In this document: one piece after another, positions 6,983 through 10,477 of the stretch
Layout of the letters: each line of letters opens with the position of its first letter
Position numbering within the stretch: position 1 is the first letter of the stretch
Assembly (NCBI GenBank): GCA_023410295.1
Contig: JAEYPY010000173.1
Span: forward strand, 1 to 10,477
Direction: 5' to 3'
Source: Pseudomonadota bacterium
GTDB taxonomy: Bacteria; Pseudomonadota; Alphaproteobacteria; Caulobacterales; Aquidulcibacteraceae
DNA: 10,477 bases
Made by a program: the position numbers and the translations under genes
Notes under the pieces: generated by a model
Seen by the model: only the letters and a program-made list of their open reading frames with translations
What the model was told of the DNA's origin: nothing
Database searches by the model: none

Positions 6983-7144
6983 TTCGAACGTTACCCTCTA
7001 CTCGGCCCCGGGGACTCAGCGGGGACACAAAAACCTGAGACACCCTGAATCGGTTCGCAACCCGAAGCAACAGCCAAGCGCCGCTTTTTCATGGTTCATT
7101 TCGCGGAGTGAAACACGATGAAAAGTAATGCAACACCCGCATTT
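6983..7144. promoter_or_regulatory. Non-coding region between integrase and attachment site
   Basis: This 162-bp interval should hold the integrase promoter and its arm-binding sites. Visible repeats are GGGGAC twice within 16 bp (7010-7026), and an inverted pair TTTTCAT (7086-7092) / ATGAAAA (7118-7124). No clear -35/-10 pair stands out, so the regulatory role is inferred from position. Confidence 0.4.
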
Positions 7145-7194
7145 CCTGTCTGGGGGACAGGGGGTCGGAGGTTCGAATCCTCTCGCTCCGACCA
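7145..7194 (+). other. tRNA-Pro(GGG) 3' fragment, attachment-site core (att)
   Basis: This reads as the 3' portion of tRNA-Pro. The anticodon stem CCTGT/ACAGG (7145-7149 / 7157-7161) encloses loop CTGGGGG with anticodon GGG at 7152-7154. The variable loop is GGGTC, the T arm GGAGG-TTCGAAT-CCTCT (7167-7183), and the acceptor 3' strand CGCTCCG is followed by A and CCA (7184-7194). Where the D arm and acceptor 5' strand should be (7118-7144) there is no matching sequence, so this is not a functional tRNA gene. Such remnants mark the distal end of elements integrated by tyrosine recombinases into tRNA genes. The dyad CCTGTC-TGGGG-GACAGG is a plausible strand-exchange core. The intact copy should lie left of the window. 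Confidence 0.88.
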
Positions 7195-7233
7195 CTTCTT
7201 GAACCTGCATGCGCACACTGGCGTTGGTGGTCC

Positions 7234-7872
7234 ATGACCATCATCGCCACCACCGATCAGGACATCCGCCCGCGCGGTGAAACGCGGCCGCACTATCACC
7301 CGATCGGCATCACCTTTCATTGGGCGATGGCGGCGTTGGTCTTTTTCCAGCTGTTCTGGGGCTGGCGAGTAAGCTTGCTCGCGCCGGGATATGAAAAGCT
7401 CGACGGGTATGCGTTGCATGCATTGGTGGGCGGCGTTTTGCTCTTGCTTGCTTTCATGCGTGCGGGTTGGCGCATCATGGCGCCCTTCATTCTGCCGGAG
7501 CTGGAAAAGCCCGAAGACATGCCCGGCTGGCAGCATTTCGCGGCCGAGGCCGTGCACTTTGCACTCTACGGGGTGATGTTCGCGCTGCCGGTATCAGGCT
7601 GGATCATGCTCTCGCAAACCGCGCCAGGCGGCGAGATCGCACTGCCGTGGGGCTTGACGCTCTCGGCCTTTCCGTTGCCGGACGATCTCAGCTTCATCGA
7701 GCGCGCCAAAATCGAGCAAGCCGCAGAAAGCGCGCACTTGTGGTTGGTCTGGCTGGCAATGGCGCTCATCGTCATGCACGTCGGCGCTGCACTCAAGCAT
7801 CACTTCATTGACAAGGACGACGTGTTCGCGCGCATGATCCCCCTTCTGGCCCGCGGCGGAGGACGCCCCTAG
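7234..7872 (+). CDS. Cytochrome b561-family membrane protein (212 aa)
   Basis: This is a four-helix b-type cytochrome that passes electrons within the inner membrane, probably between quinol or another donor and a c-type cytochrome. The N-terminus RPHYHPIGITFHWAMAALVF is typical of the CybB/Ni-Fe-hydrogenase-type cytochrome b561 superfamily. Hydrophobic segments lie at about 24-46, 58-78, 103-128 and 165-187. Candidate haem ligands are H29, H62 and H108, with H182 in the terminal IVMHVGAALKHHF motif. The length is normal. The ATG is 39 bp after the tRNA fragment with only a weak GGTGGT upstream. The stop overlaps that of the convergent cytochrome c gene in a shared CTAG. The oxidase genes nearby suggest a terminal-oxidase branch, although the direct partner is inference. 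Confidence 0.88.
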   Translation: MTIIATTDQDIRPRGETRPHYHPIGITFHWAMAALVFFQLFWGWRVSLLAPGYEKLDGYALHALVGGVLLLLAFMRAGWRIMAPFILPELEKPEDMPGWQHFAAEAVHFALYGVMFALPVSGWIMLSQTAPGGEIALPWGLTLSAFPLPDDLSFIERAKIEQAAESAHLWLVWLAMALIVMHVGAALKHHFIDKDDVFARMIPLLARGGGRP

Positions 7873-8486
7873 CGCGCGCCCTCCAGATAGCGCGAAAGCG
7901 CTTCCATCTCTTCGTCCGTCAAGCGCCGTCCGATTTGCGCCATGACATTGCTGGGATCGTTGCGCCGCTCGCCATACTTCCAGCGCCGCAATTGTTCGGC
8001 GGTGTAGCGTGCCGGCTGGCCCGCTAACGCAGGATTTCCCGCGCCACGCCCCTGTGCATCCTCCCCATGGCAACTTGCGCAGGCGTCGAGTCGGCGCGCT
8101 GCATCGCCATGCACAAAAAGCGCTGGCGCTGGCGCCTGCAAAGCGATCTCAGGCGCAGGCATGCGCGCATAATACTGCGCGACGGCGAGCTTATCGCGAT
8201 CGCTCAGCCGGCGGGCGATCGGGCTCATCGTCGCGTCGGCGCGTCTATCGCTCGCATAATCGAACAATTGCTTGGTGAGATAGCCCGCATCGAGCCCGGC
8301 CAGTCGCGGCGCATCGCCTCGGCCTTCACCGTTCAAACCGTGACACGTGAAGCAAGCATCGAAGGCCCCGCCGGGGCCGGCGCCGACGGCGATGCCTTCG
8401 CCCGAAGCTTGACGCGGCGGCGCAACCGGGCCGCCGCATCCGGCCGCCATCAGCGCCAGAATCATCAGGGCCACGCGCGCATGCAT
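7869..8486 (-). CDS. Di-haem cytochrome c4-like lipoprotein (205 aa)
   Basis: Two class-I c-type haem domains are visible: CFTCHG (C45-H49) and CASCHG (C136-H140). The likely axial methionines are M87 (ATMSPIARRLS) and M182 (NVMAQIGRRLT). The matching ends of the two halves show an internal duplication like that of cytochrome c4. The N-terminus MHARVALMILALMAAGC is a short signal peptide ending in a lipobox with C17 as the lipidation site, so the protein should be anchored to the periplasmic face of a membrane. I chose ATG 8486 because it gives this signal; the frame remains open to 8750 but that extension is charged and lies opposite coxB. It is divergent from coxB and convergent with the b561 gene. 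A role as electron donor to the caa3 oxidase is inferred. Confidence 0.88.
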   Translation of the reverse strand: MHARVALMILALMAAGCGGPVAPPRQASGEGIAVGAGPGGAFDACFTCHGLNGEGRGDAPRLAGLDAGYLTKQLFDYASDRRADATMSPIARRLSDRDKLAVAQYYARMPAPEIALQAPAPALFVHGDAARRLDACASCHGEDAQGRGAGNPALAGQPARYTAEQLRRWKYGERRNDPSNVMAQIGRRLTDEEMEALSRYLEGAR

Positions 8487-8555
8487 CTGTGCGGAACACG
8501 ATGCCACATCGGCGTGTTCCATGATCGCACACCACATCGCGCGCGGGGTTGGCGG
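8487..8555. promoter_or_regulatory. Divergent promoter region with inverted-repeat operator candidate
   Basis: The 69 bp between the cytochrome c and coxB starts must carry both promoters. It contains GGAACAC (8493-8499) and its perfect reverse complement GTGTTCC (8514-8520), with centres 21 bp apart. The inner bases GATG/CATC (8500-8503 / 8507-8510) add further partial dyad symmetry. This could be the site of a regulator controlling both genes, or a hairpin in the cytochrome c leader. No clear -35/-10 motif was found. Confidence 0.5.
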
Positions 8556-9509
8556 ATGCGAGCAGCAGCACAAGTGATTGCGAGCGAAACTTGGCCGCCG
8601 CCGACGCTTCGTCCCGCCGGGCCATTCGCCGCGCCACTGGCTGAAATCACCTGGGTGATGCTGACCGTCGGTATCGTCGTCCTGGTGATCGTGCTCGTGA
8701 TCCTCGCGCTTGCGATAACAAACGCTAAAGCACGCCAGATCATCAAACAACCGCGCACCATAGTGATCGGCGGCATCATCTTTCCCGTTGTCGTGCTCAC
8801 AGCCAGCCTCGCTTACGGGCTATGGACGAGCGCGCGCATCGTTGAGCCGCCGCCGCCAACGGAAATGCGCATCCGCGTCATCGGCGAGATGTGGTGGTGG
8901 CGCGTCATTTATTTTGACGGCGAGCGGCCGTTGTTCGAGACCGCCAACGAGATCCGCATTCCCGTGGGCCAGCCGGTGACCGTGGAGCTGGAATCGGCAG
9001 ACGTCATCCATAGCTTCTGGGTCCCAGAACTCGCCCCGAAGCTCGACATGATTCCGGGCCGCCGCAACGTGCTGCGCGCGCAAGCTGATCGGGCCGGCAT
9101 CTATCGCGGACAATGCACGGAGTTCTGCGGCGCGGCGCATGCGCTGATGGCGTTCGAGGTAATCGCCGTCGCGCCGGCAGAGTTCGAGGCTTGGCGCGCA
9201 GCGCAAGCGGCGCCCGCCACAAGCAACGGCGCGAACGCCGGAGCGCAAACGCTCTTCCGTGAAGCGGGTTGCGCAGCATGCCACGTCATTCGCGGCACCG
9301 AAGCAAACGGGCGGGTTGGGCCAGATCTCACTCACCTCGCCAGCCGCCGCACCCTGGGCGCGGGCACTCTCGATAACGACCGACCGACGCTGCATAGCTG
9401 GGTGCGCAACGCGAATGATCTAAAGCCCGGCGTACGCATGCCCTCCTACGAGCAGCTCAGCGCTGACGAGCTCGGAGCATTGACGCTCTATCTGGAGAGC
9501 CTGCGGTGA
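8556..9509 (+). CDS. coxB: caa3-type cytochrome c oxidase subunit II with fused cytochrome c (317 aa)
   Basis: This subunit receives electrons on its own cytochrome c domain and passes them through the binuclear CuA centre to subunit I. Two membrane helices lie at about 31-55 and 68-90, followed by the aromatic EMWWWRVIYF segment (111-120). The CuA ligands are all present: H152 (IHSFWVPE), C187, E189, C191, H195 and M198 (CTEFCGAAHALM). A C-terminal class-I cytochrome c follows with C239-A-A-C242-H243 and axial M295 (GVRMPSY), which defines the caa3 type. ATG 8556 is chosen because upstream codons are antisense to the cytochrome c gene. The resulting N-terminus shows no clear signal peptide or lipobox, unlike many homologues. 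The stop overlaps the coxA start (GTGA), so the two are coupled. Confidence 0.93.
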   Translation: MRAAAQVIASETWPPPTLRPAGPFAAPLAEITWVMLTVGIVVLVIVLVILALAITNAKARQIIKQPRTIVIGGIIFPVVVLTASLAYGLWTSARIVEPPPPTEMRIRVIGEMWWWRVIYFDGERPLFETANEIRIPVGQPVTVELESADVIHSFWVPELAPKLDMIPGRRNVLRAQADRAGIYRGQCTEFCGAAHALMAFEVIAVAPAEFEAWRAAQAAPATSNGANAGAQTLFREAGCAACHVIRGTEANGRVGPDLTHLASRRTLGAGTLDNDRPTLHSWVRNANDLKPGVRMPSYEQLSADELGALTLYLESLR

Positions 9510-10477
9510 AGAGCGAAACCGGCTTCGACCGCGACCTCTATAAGCGCTTTCCCACACAAGAGCCGCGTCCTGAAGGCGAATTGGAAGAGCTGAAGCGCAT
9601 CTGGTGCGGGCCGAAGGGGATCGAGTATCTCACCGCCGTCAACAACAACTTCGTCGGCATCTATTATGTCGGCGCCGCCTTCCTGTTCTTCATCCTCGCC
9701 GGCGTGCTCGCGCTGCTGATCCGCACGCAACTGGCGCTGCCGCTCAACGGCTTTCTCGGCGAAGAGACCTACAATCAGATTTTCACCATGCACGGCACGG
9801 TGATGATGTTTCTTTTCGCGGTGCCCGCGGTAGAGGCGCTCGGCATTCTGCTGTTGCCGCAAATGCTGGCCGCGCGCGACCTGCCGTTTCCGCGGCTCTC
9901 GGCCTACGCATTCTGGGCCTACTTCATTGGGGGGCTAGCCTTCTTCTGCTCGATCTTCGCGGGCGTTGCGCCGAACGGGGGCTGGTTCATGTACCCCCCG
10001 CTCACTTCGACCGCCTATTCGCCCGGCATCAACGCCGACTTCTGGCTGCTCGGCATCGGCTTCATCGAAATCTCCGCCATCGCCGGTGCGATCGAGATCG
10101 TCATCGGCGTTCTGAAAACGCGTGCGCCGGGGATGAGCCTCGACAAGCTGCCGATCTTCGCCTGGTCGATGCTGGTGTTCGCGGTGATGATCATCCTCGG
10201 CTTTCCGGCGGTGATCCTCGCCACGCTATTGCTCGAACTGGAGCGCGCGCTCAACTGGCCCTTCTTCGACGCGCTCCGCGGAGGCGATCCGATTCTGTGG
10301 CAGCACCTCTTCTGGTTCTTCGGCCACCCGGACGTCTACATCATCTTCCTGCCTGCGGCGGGTCTTATGTCGATGATCGTGCCGGCCGTGGCGCGCACGC
10401 CGCTCGTCGGCCATAGCCTTGTCGTGCTCGCCATCATCGCCACCGGCTTCATGGCCTTCGGCGTGTGGGTGCACCAC
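9506..10477 (+). CDS. coxA: Cytochrome c oxidase subunit I (caa3 type), 3' end outside the window
   Basis: This is the catalytic haem-copper subunit that reduces oxygen to water and pumps protons. GTG 9506 overlaps the coxB stop and has GGAGAG 6 bases upstream. The frame is open for 324 codons to the window edge. H96 in MHGTVMMF is a low-spin haem ligand. ARDLPFPRL (D125) matches the D-channel entrance aspartate region. WQHLFWFFGHPDVYI (265-279) carries CuB ligand H274 and the cross-linked tyrosine Y278, and the window ends on H323-H324, the other CuB ligands. Position 276 is Asp where A1-type oxidases such as that of Rhodobacter usually have Glu (HPEVY). About 200 or more residues, including the haem a3 ligand, are missing only because the window ends. 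Confidence 0.95.
   Translation, partial: MKSETGFDRDLYKRFPTQEPRPEGELEELKRIWCGPKGIEYLTAVNNNFVGIYYVGAAFLFFILAGVLALLIRTQLALPLNGFLGEETYNQIFTMHGTVMMFLFAVPAVEALGILLLPQMLAARDLPFPRLSAYAFWAYFIGGLAFFCSIFAGVAPNGGWFMYPPLTSTAYSPGINADFWLLGIGFIEISAIAGAIEIVIGVLKTRAPGMSLDKLPIFAWSMLVFAVMIILGFPAVILATLLLELERALNWPFFDALRGGDPILWQHLFWFFGHPDVYIIFLPAAGLMSMIVPAVARTPLVGHSLVVLAIIATGFMAFGVWVHH

Larger units (their letters stand above)
1..7194. mobile_element. Integrated element (satellite/prophage-like island), right arm only
   Basis: The interval holds only minus-strand genes of mobile-element type: a tyrosine recombinase next to a tRNA 3' fragment, an AlpA-type regulator, a PrimPol primase with an SF3 helicase, and small phage-type proteins. 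The right border is taken as the CCA end of the tRNA-Pro fragment, after which respiratory genes begin. The left border is not in the window. The gene order recalls P4-like and PICI-like phage satellites, but a complete prophage or integrative plasmid would look the same from this arm. No virion, conjugation, resistance or restriction gene is visible here. Confidence 0.85.

Noticed and set aside
7104..7194. A complete tRNA using CGGAGTG at 7104-7110 as the acceptor 5' strand
   Set aside because: The acceptor strand would pair, but the span is about 14 bases too long for tRNA-Pro and there is no D-arm or GG-containing D loop. The pairing looks accidental.
7096..7557. Minus-strand ORF with a SEREDSNLRPPVPQTG peptide, and the related 7016-7216 ORF with GARGFEPPTPCPPDR
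   Set aside because: These peptides are the familiar artefact of translating the antisense strand of tRNA 3' halves. Both cover the tRNA-Pro fragment, and the longer one also lies opposite the b561 gene.
8067..8555. N-terminal extension of the coxB frame by 163 codons
   Set aside because: It is antisense to the di-haem cytochrome c gene and reads as Arg/His-rich, non-family sequence. The CoxB-like sequence begins only near 8556.
8487..8750. N-terminal extension of the cytochrome c frame
   Set aside because: It is charged and His/Asp-rich, lies opposite coxB, and would bury the signal peptide and lipobox that begin at ATG 8486.
1..10477. CRISPR array, insertion sequence ends, riboswitch, rRNA
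   Set aside because: I looked for regularly spaced direct repeats, transposase motifs, conserved riboswitch cores and rRNA segments and saw none.

Overview
This is a GC-rich proteobacterial window. Alphaproteobacterial is my best guess, from the caa3-type oxidase cluster and the style of the island genes, but no single marker fixes the taxon. It has two unrelated parts that meet at a tRNA-Pro(GGG) fragment at 7145-7194.

Part 1, about 1-7194, is one arm of an integrated mobile element, and every convincing gene in it is on the minus strand. Reading leftward from the junction: a tyrosine recombinase (6982-5673) broken by an apparent one-base loss in a G run; an unrecognised 266-aa protein (5574-4774); an AlpA-type winged-helix regulator (4636-4439) with two perfect copies of the palindrome GTTTGCAAAC upstream; a hairpin that may end or attenuate alpA transcription; a tight operon of two small unknown genes, a PrimPol-type primase and a P4/D5-type SF3 helicase (4342-1507), joined by stop/start overlaps; a 237-bp palindrome-bearing gap; and a second run of small genes (1269-38): a phage-type conserved protein, an 87-aa protein with the HGGA...GAPKGN...HG signature, a 78-aa acidic protein, and the first codons of another gene leaving the window. 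Int, AlpA and a replication primase/helicase in this order resemble P4-like or PICI-like phage satellites and integrative prophages. No capsid, terminase or portal gene is visible, but the left end lies outside the window.

The tRNA fragment carries the anticodon arm, variable loop, T arm and acceptor 3' strand with CCA, but no recognisable D arm. This fits the distal direct repeat left when an element enters the 3' half of a tRNA gene. The intact tRNA-Pro should lie to the left of the window on the plus strand.

Part 2, 7195-10477, is chromosomal respiratory DNA: a cytochrome b561-family protein (plus), a convergent di-haem cytochrome c lipoprotein (minus), then, divergent from it, coxB (CuA subunit II fused to a C-terminal cytochrome c domain, caa3 type) translationally coupled to coxA, which is cut off at the CuB His-His pair. 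The 69-bp divergent promoter region holds an operator-like inverted repeat, GGAACAC-N14-GTGTTCC. Together these genes suggest a branch passing electrons from a b-type membrane cytochrome and a c4-like cytochrome to a caa3 haem-copper oxidase.
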